Shown here: one piece after another, positions 42,941-51,463 of the stretch | Position numbering within the stretch: the stretch's first letter is position 1 | How the letters are laid out: every line of letters begins with the position of its first letter | Origin: Maricaulis sp048270265 | GTDB taxonomy: Bacteria; Pseudomonadota; Alphaproteobacteria; Caulobacterales; Maricaulaceae | Direction: 5' to 3' | Length of the DNA stretch: 64,000 nt | Assembly (NCBI RefSeq): GCF_048270265.1 | Contig: NZ_JBLWTD010000012.1 | Coordinates: forward strand, 30,560-94,559 | Translations under genes and position numbers: made by a program | The notes under the pieces: model-generated | Database searches by the model: none | The model's input: the letters and a program-made list of their open reading frames with translations, nothing else | Told to the model about the DNA's origin: nothing

Positions 42941-45754
42941 CTACCTCAGAACACTGGCGCGGGCGCGCGCGATGCCGCGCTCGGCGGCCTTCTCGTCGAG
43001 AGCGGTTTCACTCTCGCTCAACACGGCCATCAGCCCCGCATGCAATCGTTCTGTCACAGCGGCGTCCTCCAGCTTGTGGCCCAGATGCGTGACGTAGAAC
43101 ACATCTGTTGCGCGTTCGCCATAACCATCAATCTGGGCCGAGGTGAGCGACAGATTCTCGTCCGCGATCACATCCGCCAGATCGGCGAGCAGGCTCGGCC
43201 GGTCACGGCCCGAGGCCTCGATCACCGTGGCATGTTCGGCCAGCTCGTTGGAAATGCTGACATGCGGCGTCACCTGGAAGGCGACATCGCGGTGCTTGAT
43301 CGGGATCGCTCGCCGCCGGCGCGCCGGGAATTCGCCCGTCGCCACGACACGCAGATAGGCCACCAGGGCGTCGCGCTGGGGCGTGTCATGATGGCCATAG
43401 GGCTGACCGGCCGCGTCCTGGATATAGAACACGTCGAATACATTTCCCGAGCGCGTCGTATTGATCGTTGCACCAACAACATCGGCGCCCATATCGGCCA
43501 GGGCTGCGACAATATCGGCGAAGACGCGCTCGCGATCGGGTGACCAGATCATCACTTCCGTTGCCGCCCGCCGCCGGTCGACACGGACCGCCGCGGCCGA
43601 GGCCCGGCCTGTCTCGTACACATGGCGCGCAAAGGCGGCGTGGCGGAACCGGTCTTCCTCGGAAAAGGCGACCCAATAGGCATCATTGAGCTCGGCGGCC
43701 CACCATTGTGCAAATTCCGGATTGACCCGACCCAGGCGCGGGATCGCCCGGTCGCGTGATATCCGGGCGCGCTCGGCCAGGGTGTCGCGGGCCCGTTCCA
43801 GGCCACCGCCCTCGCTTTCGAGCACCTGCTCGGTCGCCGAGTAGAGATCGCGGATCAGCTGGCCTTTCCAGCCATTCCACACACCCGGCCCGACCGCGCG
43901 GATATCAACCACGGTGAGTACCGTCAGCAGACGCAGGCGCTCCACCGAGCCGACCGCGGCGGCGAAATCGGCCACGGTCTGCGGATCGCTGAGATCGCGC
44001 CGCTGCGCCGTATCGCTCAGCAGCAAATGGGTCTGGATCAGCCAGGCGACCAGTTCGGTCTCGGTCTCGTCCAGCCCGAGACGGGTGCAGGCGGTGCGGG
44101 CGCGGATGGCGCCCTCGATACACTGATCGCCCGCGCCCTTGCCGGTATCGTGCAACAGCACGGCGAGGTGCAGGGCCCGTCTCTGCTTGATCAGGGGCAT
44201 CAGACGCGTCGTCAGCGGGTGATCGAGCGGATGCAGGCCATCCTCGATTTCCCGCAGGATACCCAGCGCCTGAAGCGTGTGCTCATCGACAGTATAGTGA
44301 TGATACATGTTGAACTGGGTGCGCGCGACGATGTCGCCATATTCGGGGATATAGCGGCCGAGCAGGCCCGCCTCGGTCATCAGGCGCAGCACCGGCATCG
44401 GCGCCGGCGAATCCAGCAGCACCGCGAAAAAGGCCCGCGCCGCGCGCGGATCCTTGCGGAAGGTCTCGTCGACATGGTGCAGCGTGCGGCCGATCCGGGC
44501 CACGGCTTCGGGATGCAGGTCGAGACGCCGCGAGGCCGCGACATGGAAGAAGCGGATCAGGCAGACCGGGTCATCGGCGATCTGGGTCGGATTGGCGAAG
44601 TCGAGGCGGCCGTCACGCAGGACAAACTTGCCCAGATCGGGATCTTCCTCGGGGTCGTGCCCCGGCAGGAAGCGCGCCAGTCCGCGCGGTTTCGACTTCC
44701 AGGCATCGGCCTCCAGCTTGGCGCACACCAGACGCGTCAGCGCCCCGACATCCATCGCCGCCCGGAAATAGGCGCGCATGAAACGCTCGACCGCGCTTTC
44801 ATCCTCGCCATCCTCAAACCCCATCCGCGCCGCGATTTCCGGCTGCAGGTCGAAGGTCAGCCGCTCATCCTTGCCGCCGGCCAGGTCATGAAGGTGAAAG
44901 CGGATCGTCCAGAGAAAATCATCGGCGGCGACGTATTTCACCACATCATCGACGGAGAGCAGCCGGCTGCCGACCCAGCGTTCGAAGGCATCGGCGCCAT
45001 AGAGAAATTGCGCCAGCCAGCGCATCAGCTGCAGATCGCGCAGCGCCCCCTTGCCCGACTTGATATTCGGCTCGACCGTATAGCGCGAGCGCCCGGCCTT
45101 CTCGATCCGCGCATCGCGCTCGCGCAGCTTGGCCTCGACGAAGCCGGTCTTGTCGCCGGCGACCACTTCCTCGCGGAACCGGCTGGCCAGTTCAGTCGCC
45201 CGTGCCTCATCGCCGGCCAGAAAGCGCAGACTCAGCAGCGCGGTCCGCTCGGAAGCGTTTTCCCGCGTGATTTCCAGGGTCTCGTCGATCGTGCGGCAGG
45301 CACCGCCGCCAACATCGATCTTGATATCCCACAGGGCGTAGAGCACGCGCTCCAGGAAGGCATCGGTGGCGGCATCGCCATCATCGGGCTTGATCAGCAA
45401 CAGGTCGACATCTGAAAAAGGCGCCAGCTCGCCCGCCCCGAAACCGCCCAGGGCGCAGAGTGTCACCCCGCGCGCACCCTCCGGATCGCCCGCCGCCATG
45501 GAATCGAACAGGGCATGCAGGCTGACACTCATCCCGTCGCACAGCGCCTGGGCCGCCAGCGCGCCGCCGCCGCTCTTCGACAGGCAATCGACCGCCTGCC
45601 CGCGGAAACGTTCCAGCGCCGCGCGAACATGGGCCAGCGCGGTCGCGCGCGCCGTCTGCGAGCCCCAGCCCTCAACGGCGATGGCGATGGCCGCCGCAAG
45701 CTGCGCACGCAGCGTCAGGGCATTCAGCGAAGCGGGGAGCGCAGGATGGGTCAT
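42941..45754 (-). CDS. glnD: PII uridylyltransferase/uridylyl-removing enzyme GlnD
   Basis: GlnD adds or removes UMP on PII proteins in response to glutamine and so sets nitrogen control. The 937-residue protein has the nucleotidyltransferase core (about 103-121, GGFGAGELAPFSDVDLLLI), an HD domain (about 475-590, including LLHDTGKGAGDQ) and two C-terminal ACT domains (about 735-815 and 845-925). In the core the usual GRGEL is GAGEL, a conservative-looking loss of an arginine; the metal-binding Asp pair (SDVD) is intact. It lies 35 bases after mutS and three before murJ. Confidence 0.95.
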   Translation of the reverse strand: MTHPALPASLNALTLRAQLAAAIAIAVEGWGSQTARATALAHVRAALERFRGQAVDCLSKSGGGALAAQALCDGMSVSLHALFDSMAAGDPEGARGVTLCALGGFGAGELAPFSDVDLLLIKPDDGDAATDAFLERVLYALWDIKIDVGGGACRTIDETLEITRENASERTALLSLRFLAGDEARATELASRFREEVVAGDKTGFVEAKLRERDARIEKAGRSRYTVEPNIKSGKGALRDLQLMRWLAQFLYGADAFERWVGSRLLSVDDVVKYVAADDFLWTIRFHLHDLAGGKDERLTFDLQPEIAARMGFEDGEDESAVERFMRAYFRAAMDVGALTRLVCAKLEADAWKSKPRGLARFLPGHDPEEDPDLGKFVLRDGRLDFANPTQIADDPVCLIRFFHVAASRRLDLHPEAVARIGRTLHHVDETFRKDPRAARAFFAVLLDSPAPMPVLRLMTEAGLLGRYIPEYGDIVARTQFNMYHHYTVDEHTLQALGILREIEDGLHPLDHPLTTRLMPLIKQRRALHLAVLLHDTGKGAGDQCIEGAIRARTACTRLGLDETETELVAWLIQTHLLLSDTAQRRDLSDPQTVADFAAAVGSVERLRLLTVLTVVDIRAVGPGVWNGWKGQLIRDLYSATEQVLESEGGGLERARDTLAERARISRDRAIPRLGRVNPEFAQWWAAELNDAYWVAFSEEDRFRHAAFARHVYETGRASAAAVRVDRRRAATEVMIWSPDRERVFADIVAALADMGADVVGATINTTRSGNVFDVFYIQDAAGQPYGHHDTPQRDALVAYLRVVATGEFPARRRRAIPIKHRDVAFQVTPHVSISNELAEHATVIEASGRDRPSLLADLADVIADENLSLTSAQIDGYGERATDVFYVTHLGHKLEDAAVTERLHAGLMAVLSESETALDEKAAERGIARARASVLR

Positions 45755-45789
45755 CTGGGTCTCAACCTAATGCACCGGCTGGTGCCACG

Positions 45790-48480
45790 TTACTCATTCT
45801 TCAGCATCGCCTTGAGCTCGTACAGGATTTCCAGCGCCTCGCGCGGTGCCAGCCCATCCGGTTCGATATCGCAAAGGCGCAGTTCGACGGCGGATTCCTG
45901 TGCTTCGACAACCGGTTCCGAGACGGCGAACAGCGGCAGATCGGCCAGCGCCGCCGCCGGAGCGCCTTCCGATTCCAGCCGCGACAGGATCGTCTTCGCC
46001 CGCCGGATCGCGACCGCTGGCAGACCGGCACGGCGCGCAACCTCGATGCCGTAGGACCGGTCGGCCGCGCCGGGGCCGACCTCGTGCAGGAAGACCAGCT
46101 CGCCCTTCCATTCGCGCGCCTTGAGCGAACAATTGCCGGCCGCCTCGAGATCATCGGCCAGCCGCGTCAGCTCGTGATAATGGGTGGCGAACAGGGCCCG
46201 GCACTGATTGACGCCGTGCAGATGTTCCGCCGCCGCCCAGGCGATCGACAGACCGTCAAAGGTCGCAGTGCCACGGCCGATCTCGTCGAGAATGACGAAA
46301 CTGCGCGGCGTCGCCTGGTTGAGGATCGCCGAGGCCTCGATCATCTCGGCCATGAAGGTCGAGCGGCCGCGCGCCAGGTCATCGGCGGCACCCACACGCG
46401 AATAGAGCCGGTCGGCAATGCCGATCCGGGCCGAGCGTGCCGGCACGTAACATCCCGACTGGGCCAGCATCAGGATCAGTGCATTCTGGCGCAGATAGGT
46501 TGATTTTCCGGCCATGTTGGGTCCGGTGACAAACATCAGCCGCGCCCCGGCCGCCCCGGCGCCGTCGAGCGTGCAGTCATTGGGCGTGAACCGGCCCTCG
46601 CCCGAGCGCTGCAGGGCCCGCTCGACCACCGGGTGGCGTCCGCCATCAACGGCAAAGACGGCACTGTCCTCGACCACCGGGCGGCAGGCCTCGGTCTCGA
46701 CCGCCCATTCGGCGAGCCCGGCCGCGACATCGAACTCGGCCAGGGCGCGCGCCGCCTGGCGGATCGCCTCGGCCAGGGCCTCGACGCGCTGGCAAAGCCC
46801 CTGGAAGACCTCGATCTCCATCGCCAGGGCGCGTTCGCCGGCGCTGGAAATGCGCGATTCCAGATCGGCCAGCTCGACCGTCGAGAAGCGCACCACATTC
46901 GCCATTGTCTGGCGGTGGATGAAATCCTCGCGCCCCATCAGCGCATCGCCATTCTTGGCCGTCACCTCGACGAAATAGCCGAGCACATTGTTGTGGCGGA
47001 TCTTCAGGGCCGAAACGCCGGTCGCCTCGGCATAGGTCTGTTGCAGCCCGGCGACGATGCGGCGCGAGGCATCACGCAGCTTGCGCGCCTCGTCGAGCTC
47101 GGGCCGCCATTCGGCCGCAACGAAACCGCCATCGCGGGCCAGCTGGGGCGGTTCATCGACAATGGCGCGCTCGAGATCACCGATCAGGGCGGCCAGCTCC
47201 GGCTTGTCGGCCAGGGTGAGCGCGGCAACGCTGGCGGCGATCATTGGCGGCGGGGCGCTGAGCGGGGCGGCGGCGATGCGGGTGGCCAGCGCCTCGCCCT
47301 CTTCCAAAGCCGCCGACAGCGCCTTGAGATCGCGCGGCCCGCCACGGCCGAGCAGAAGGCGCGACAGGGCGCGTTCCGGATCGCCGGCCGATTTCAGCCG
47401 CTCGCGGGTCTCGCGGCGCAGATCGGACGCGGATTCGAAGAAGGCAATCGCATCGAGACGCTGCTCGATCCGGGCCGCATCTGTGAGCGGCCGCGCCAGA
47501 CGCTCCGCCAGGCAGCGCGCACCCGGTGCGGTGACGGTACGATCGATGGCATCGAGCAGGGAACCGCTGCGCTGGCCGCTCAGCGTGCGCTCGATTTCAA
47601 GGCTGGCGCGGGTGGCCGGATCGACCGCCAGCACACTGCCCTGGGCGACCTGGCGCGGCGGCGCCAGCTTGGCCGGGGCGCCGGCCTGGGACAAGGCAAG
47701 ATAATCGAGCAGGGCGCCCAGCGCGGCCCGTTCGGCGCGGGCGAAATCGCCATAGGCCGTCAGTTCCTGCACCCCGAAATGCGCTTTCAATTGCCGCTCG
47801 GCCGAGGCCGCATCAAACTTGGCGCGGGCGAGCGGGGTGACCGTCGCGCGCGGCGCCAGTTCGCCGCCCTCCTTGAAGCGCGTCTCCTCGACCAGCAGCT
47901 CGGCCGGGCTCATGGCGGCGAGCTCGGCGGCGATATTCTCAGGCGCAACGGCCATCACCGCAAACTCGCCCGTGGAGACCTCGGCCCAGGCAATCGCGCT
48001 CTCGCCGCTCGCCAGACGCGCCAGCGCCGCGATGCGGTTGGAGCTGCGCGGATCGAGCAGCGTGTCCTCGGTCAGCGTGCCCGGCGTGACGACCCGGCGG
48101 ATCGCCCGATTGACGACGGATTTGGAACCGCGCGCCTTGGCGGCCTTGGGGTCTTCGGTCTGTTCGCCGACGGCAACCTTGAACCCGGCCTTGATAAGGC
48201 GGGCGAGATAGGCCTCGGATGCAGCCGCGGGAACACCGCACATCTGGATCGGCTCGCCCTGGTGTTCGCCGCGCTTGGTCAGGGCGATATCGAGCGCGGC
48301 AGATGCGCGCACGGCATCGTCGAAGAAGAGCTCGTAGAAGTCGCCCATGCGGTAAAACAGCAGCGCATCGCCGGGCGCCTGGGCGCGCAGGGCGAGGTAT
48401 TGCGCCATCATCGGCGTGGCGCCTTCCGGGTCGGGAAATTGCCGGTCGGCCGGAACCGGCATTTGTGTCATCGCATTCAT
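45790..48480 (-). CDS. mutS: DNA mismatch repair protein MutS
   Basis: MutS recognises mismatches and recruits MutL. The 896-residue product shows the mismatch-binding N-terminal segment LLFYRMGDFYELFFDDA with the Phe-x-Glu wedge, the clamp/lever domains in the middle, and the C-terminal ATPase with GPNMAGKST (about residue 650), DEIGRGTATFDGLSIA and ALFATHYHEL. Length is normal. Its start is divergent from maeB across a 101-bp gap that must carry both promoters. Confidence 0.97.
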   Translation of the reverse strand: MNAMTQMPVPADRQFPDPEGATPMMAQYLALRAQAPGDALLFYRMGDFYELFFDDAVRASAALDIALTKRGEHQGEPIQMCGVPAAASEAYLARLIKAGFKVAVGEQTEDPKAAKARGSKSVVNRAIRRVVTPGTLTEDTLLDPRSSNRIAALARLASGESAIAWAEVSTGEFAVMAVAPENIAAELAAMSPAELLVEETRFKEGGELAPRATVTPLARAKFDAASAERQLKAHFGVQELTAYGDFARAERAALGALLDYLALSQAGAPAKLAPPRQVAQGSVLAVDPATRASLEIERTLSGQRSGSLLDAIDRTVTAPGARCLAERLARPLTDAARIEQRLDAIAFFESASDLRRETRERLKSAGDPERALSRLLLGRGGPRDLKALSAALEEGEALATRIAAAPLSAPPPMIAASVAALTLADKPELAALIGDLERAIVDEPPQLARDGGFVAAEWRPELDEARKLRDASRRIVAGLQQTYAEATGVSALKIRHNNVLGYFVEVTAKNGDALMGREDFIHRQTMANVVRFSTVELADLESRISSAGERALAMEIEVFQGLCQRVEALAEAIRQAARALAEFDVAAGLAEWAVETEACRPVVEDSAVFAVDGGRHPVVERALQRSGEGRFTPNDCTLDGAGAAGARLMFVTGPNMAGKSTYLRQNALILMLAQSGCYVPARSARIGIADRLYSRVGAADDLARGRSTFMAEMIEASAILNQATPRSFVILDEIGRGTATFDGLSIAWAAAEHLHGVNQCRALFATHYHELTRLADDLEAAGNCSLKAREWKGELVFLHEVGPGAADRSYGIEVARRAGLPAVAIRRAKTILSRLESEGAPAAALADLPLFAVSEPVVEAQESAVELRLCDIEPDGLAPREALEILYELKAMLKNE

Positions 48481-48581
48481 CGAGGCGGGTCCGTGACGAG
48501 GTTTCGCCTTGCGTGCAAGGGGGCGAAGCGGCTAGAGGCCTAGTTCTATGGGAAAATTCCGCGCGGGCAAGGATGGCAGTG

Positions 48582-50864
48582 ATGAGCGACAGAATCAGCA
48601 AGGTTGATGACGAGGAAGCCCTGGCCTTCCACCGCGAGCCGACGCCGGGCAAACTGGCCCTCGCACCGACCAAGCCGATGGCCACCCAGCGCGACCTTTC
48701 CCTCGCCTACAGCCCCGGTGTTGCCGCGCCCGTCAAGGCCATCGCCGCCGATCCGGACAAGGTCTACGACTACACCTCCAAGGGCAACATGGTCGCCGTC
48801 ATCACCAATGGCACCGCCATTCTCGGCCTCGGCAATCTCGGCGCCATGGCCTCGAAGCCGGTGATGGAGGGCAAGGCCGTCCTGTTCAAGCGCTTCGCCG
48901 ATATCGACGCGATCGATATCGAGGTCGAGGAAGAGGATGGCGAGGCCTTCGTCGAGTGCGTGCGCCGTTTCGGCAATACATTCGGCGGCATCAATCTGGA
49001 AGACATCAAGGCGCCGGAAAGCTTCATCATCGAACAGCGCCTGCGCGAACTGCTCGATATCCCGGTCTTCCATGACGACCAGCACGGCACCGCCATCATC
49101 TCGGCCGCCGGCATCATCAATGCCTGCGAGATCACCGGCCGCCGCATGGCCGACCTCAAGGTCGTGGTCAATGGCGCCGGCGCGGCGGGCATTGCCGTGC
49201 TCGAACTGCTCAAGGCGATGGGCGTCGATGCCGACAACGCCGTGCTGTGCGACAGCAAGGGCATCATCCACAAGGGCCGCACCGATCTCAACCAGTGGAA
49301 GGCCGCCCATGCGGTCGAGACCGACAAGCGCACGCTCGCCGAAGCGCTGGACGGTGCCGATTGCGTGCTGGGTCTTTCGATTGCCGGCGCGCTGACCGGC
49401 GAGATGGTCAAGTCCATGGCGGACAATCCGATCATTTTCGCCATGGCCAATCCCGACCCGGAAATCACCCCGGAAGAAGTCGAGGCCGTGCGCTCCGATG
49501 CCATCATCGCCACCGGCCGCTCCGACTATCCCAACCAGGTCAATAATGTCCTCGGCTTCCCCTATATCTTCCGCGGTGCGCTGGATGTGCGCGCCCGCAC
49601 CATCAATGAAGAGATGAAGATCGCCGCGGCGCACGCCATCGCCGCCCTGGCGAAGGAAGACGTGCCCGACGAGGTCGCCGCCGCCTATCATGGCGCCCGC
49701 CCGAAATTCGGCCGCGGCTATATCATCCCCTCGCCCTTCGATCCGCGCCTGATCTCCTATGTGCCGCCCTATGTCGCCCAGGCGGCGATGGATTCCGGCG
49801 TCGCACGCAAGCCGATCCCGGACATGGCCGCCTATCGCCACTCGCTGGCCCGCCGCCTCGACCCGACCGCCGCCCTGCTGCAGCGCATCCAGGGCGCGGT
49901 GATGGGCCAGGGCCGCCGTATCGTCTTCGCCGAGGGCGAGGAACCGGCCGTGATCCGCGCCGCCTATGCCTTCCAGAACCAGGAGCTTGGCAAGGCGATC
50001 CTGGTCGGGCGCGAGGATATCACCCGCGCCAATATGCGCCTGGTCGGCGTGCCTGAAGACTCGATCGAAATCGTCAATGCCGCCCTGTCGGAACACAATT
50101 CCGACTATGCCGATTTCCTCTACAAGCGCCTGCAGCGCCAGGGCTATCTGCGCCGTGACGTGCAGCGTCTGGTCAATAATGACCGCAATGTCTTCTCCGC
50201 CTGCATGGTCAAGATGGGCGATGCCGACGGCATCGTCACCGGCACGACCCGCAGCTATGACGCCGCCCTGCGCGATGTGAAACTCGTGCTCGATGCGGCG
50301 CCGGGACAGCGCGTGATCGGCATGTCGATCACCCTGGCCAAGAGCCGCACCCTGTTCATCGCCGACACCAATGTCACCGAATTCCCCGACAGCGAGGCCC
50401 TCGCCGATATCGCCACCGAGGCCGCCGCCTCGGCCAAGGGCTTCGGCTACACCCCGCGCGTGGCCTTCCTGTCCTATTCCACCTTCGGCAATCCGGCCGG
50501 CGAGCGCTCGCAGAAACTCCAGGCCGCGGTCGATATTCTCGACCGGCGCGGCGTCGACTTCGAATACGAGGGCGAGATGAATGTCGATGTCGCGCTCGAC
50601 CCGGCCCACCGCTTTCTCTACCCCTTCTCGCGCCTGTCCGGCCCCGCCAATGTCCTGGTGATGCCCGCCATCCACACCGCCTCGATCGCCACCAAACTCC
50701 TGCGCGTCGGCGGCGGCGCCACCGTGATCGGCCCGATGCTGCTCGGCTTCGAACACCCGGTCCAGATCGCCCGCCTCGGCGCATCCGTGAGCGAGATCAC
50801 CACGCTGGCAGCGCTGGCGGCCTATGATCCGGAAAAGCATGAGGTTGAGGGGATGGGGGAGTAG
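48582..50864 (+). CDS. maeB: NADP-type malic enzyme fused to a phosphotransacetylase-like domain
   Basis: The 760-residue protein has an N-terminal malic-enzyme part (1-425) and a C-terminal phosphate acetyltransferase-like part (about 435-755). The first part shows Tyr43 (SLAYSPGVA), Lys98, the metal ligands GINLEDIKAP and HDDQHGTA, and the nucleotide loop GAGAAG (198-203). The enzyme decarboxylates malate to pyruvate with NAD(P); the fused part usually gives allosteric control by acetyl-CoA and is not catalytic. ATG 48582 is preferred over ATG 48573 since AAGGA lies eight bases upstream. It is followed by a 600-bp non-coding gap. Confidence 0.95.
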   Translation: MSDRISKVDDEEALAFHREPTPGKLALAPTKPMATQRDLSLAYSPGVAAPVKAIAADPDKVYDYTSKGNMVAVITNGTAILGLGNLGAMASKPVMEGKAVLFKRFADIDAIDIEVEEEDGEAFVECVRRFGNTFGGINLEDIKAPESFIIEQRLRELLDIPVFHDDQHGTAIISAAGIINACEITGRRMADLKVVVNGAGAAGIAVLELLKAMGVDADNAVLCDSKGIIHKGRTDLNQWKAAHAVETDKRTLAEALDGADCVLGLSIAGALTGEMVKSMADNPIIFAMANPDPEITPEEVEAVRSDAIIATGRSDYPNQVNNVLGFPYIFRGALDVRARTINEEMKIAAAHAIAALAKEDVPDEVAAAYHGARPKFGRGYIIPSPFDPRLISYVPPYVAQAAMDSGVARKPIPDMAAYRHSLARRLDPTAALLQRIQGAVMGQGRRIVFAEGEEPAVIRAAYAFQNQELGKAILVGREDITRANMRLVGVPEDSIEIVNAALSEHNSDYADFLYKRLQRQGYLRRDVQRLVNNDRNVFSACMVKMGDADGIVTGTTRSYDAALRDVKLVLDAAPGQRVIGMSITLAKSRTLFIADTNVTEFPDSEALADIATEAAASAKGFGYTPRVAFLSYSTFGNPAGERSQKLQAAVDILDRRGVDFEYEGEMNVDVALDPAHRFLYPFSRLSGPANVLVMPAIHTASIATKLLRVGGGATVIGPMLLGFEHPVQIARLGASVSEITTLAALAAYDPEKHEVEGMGE

Positions 50865-50890
50865 TTTCCTCTTGCGATCAGCAGCACCGC

Positions 50891-50928
50891 CCTTCTCCCG
50901 GAATTCGCTGCGCTCCTCCGGGGGAAGG
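50891..50928. repeat. Inverted repeat (hairpin) after maeB
   Basis: Arms CCTTCTCCCGGA (50891-50902) and TCCGGGGGAAGG (50917-50928) pair with one mismatch around a 14-base loop, 27 bases after the maeB stop. No T-run follows, so a plain intrinsic terminator is unlikely. It may stabilise the maeB 3' end or be one copy of a dispersed palindrome. Confidence 0.5.
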
Positions 50929-50992
50929 TCGATTTGGATAGCGGGTGCCAGGTTTCGGGTCCTTATCCCCGCCCTCTGCCAATTATCCCACC

Positions 50993-51071
50993 TCATCCTG
51001 ACGCAAGTCAGGACCTCGACGTGACAAGTGCGGAGCCCGGTCTATCGAGGTCCCGACTTTCGTCGGGATGA
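50993..51071. repeat. 27-bp imperfect inverted repeat element
   Basis: The left arm 50993-51019 and right arm 51045-51071 are inverted copies with 24 of 27 bases matching and a 25-base spacer. Each arm is itself a small hairpin (CCTGACGCAAGTCAGG-type and CCCGACTTTCGTCGGG), so the element can fold as a cruciform with two side stems. This is the look of an intergenic palindromic (REP/MITE-like) element; copy number in the genome is not visible from this window. Confidence 0.65.
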
Positions 51072-51312
51072 CGTTAAATCATCAAACTTATCCCCACCCC
51101 CGTGGGCCTGGCGCATAATCCCCTCGTTCCGGTCGCACGGGAGGCACGAGCTCAGTCATTCGCGGCGGTCGGGAGCGTGCAGCCTGTCCGGGCAGAGGGG
51201 TGACATCCCGAGCACTGGCAGGGCGTCCATTAAGGTCCGATGGCACTAAACGACCGACCTGAGTACCTTTCTGGATTGGAAACGGGGTGGAGACAGCCCG
51301 GGAAATCTGCAC

Positions 51313-51379
51313 GTGCGGGACGTCTCGAATGTCACGCTAATAAAATTACCGGTTACCGGCATTCGCCGGCGTCCCGCAC
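51313..51379. ncRNA. Candidate structured RNA element
   Basis: A perfect 10-bp stem (GTGCGGGACG 51313-51322 with CGTCCCGCAC 51370-51379) encloses a 5-bp stem (GAATG 51327-51331 with CATTC 51360-51364) and an inner CCGG-TTA-CCGG hairpin (51349-51359). A further 6-bp stem (51380-51397) and a terminator-like hairpin (51409-51436) follow. This nested arrangement suggests a small RNA or a leader structure, but I could not match it to 6S, SRP, RNase P, tmRNA or a known riboswitch. The strand and its ends are unknown. Confidence 0.35.
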
Positions 51380-51408
51380 CCTCCCAATCCTGGGAGGAAC
51401 CCTCAAAC

Positions 51409-51436
51409 CTCCAGCGGCGAGCCGCGTGGAGATTTT
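51409..51436. terminator. Weak terminator-like hairpin
   Basis: CTCCA (51409-51413) pairs with TGGAG (51427-51431), with GCGG/CCGC inside, and is followed by ATTTT in the + direction. On the minus strand three T residues follow the stem, so it may also end the ampG-like transcript, whose stop codon is at 51464. The T-runs are short. Confidence 0.35.
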
Positions 51437-51463
51437 GGTGCGGAGTCTCGTGGAATGAGAGAA

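Larger units (their letters stand above)
50865..51463. other. Non-coding gap with repeats and possible RNA
   Basis: Six hundred bases between maeB and the ampG-like gene hold no convincing protein gene; small open frames here have no family features. The left part carries a 12-bp arm hairpin (50891-50928) and a 27-bp inverted repeat (50993-51071). The right part (about 51180-51440) carries several stable stems, including 51313-51379, ending in a hairpin plus T4. It is the longest gene-free stretch of the window. Confidence 0.7.

Noticed and set aside
42941..45754. GlnD as inactive because GRGEL is GAGEL
   Set aside because: The metal-binding SDVD and HD motifs are intact and the arginine is not a known catalytic residue; treated as lineage variation.
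48546..50996. 816-codon minus-strand frame over maeB
   Set aside because: The + strand frame has malic enzyme and phosphotransacetylase motifs throughout; the antisense product has none.
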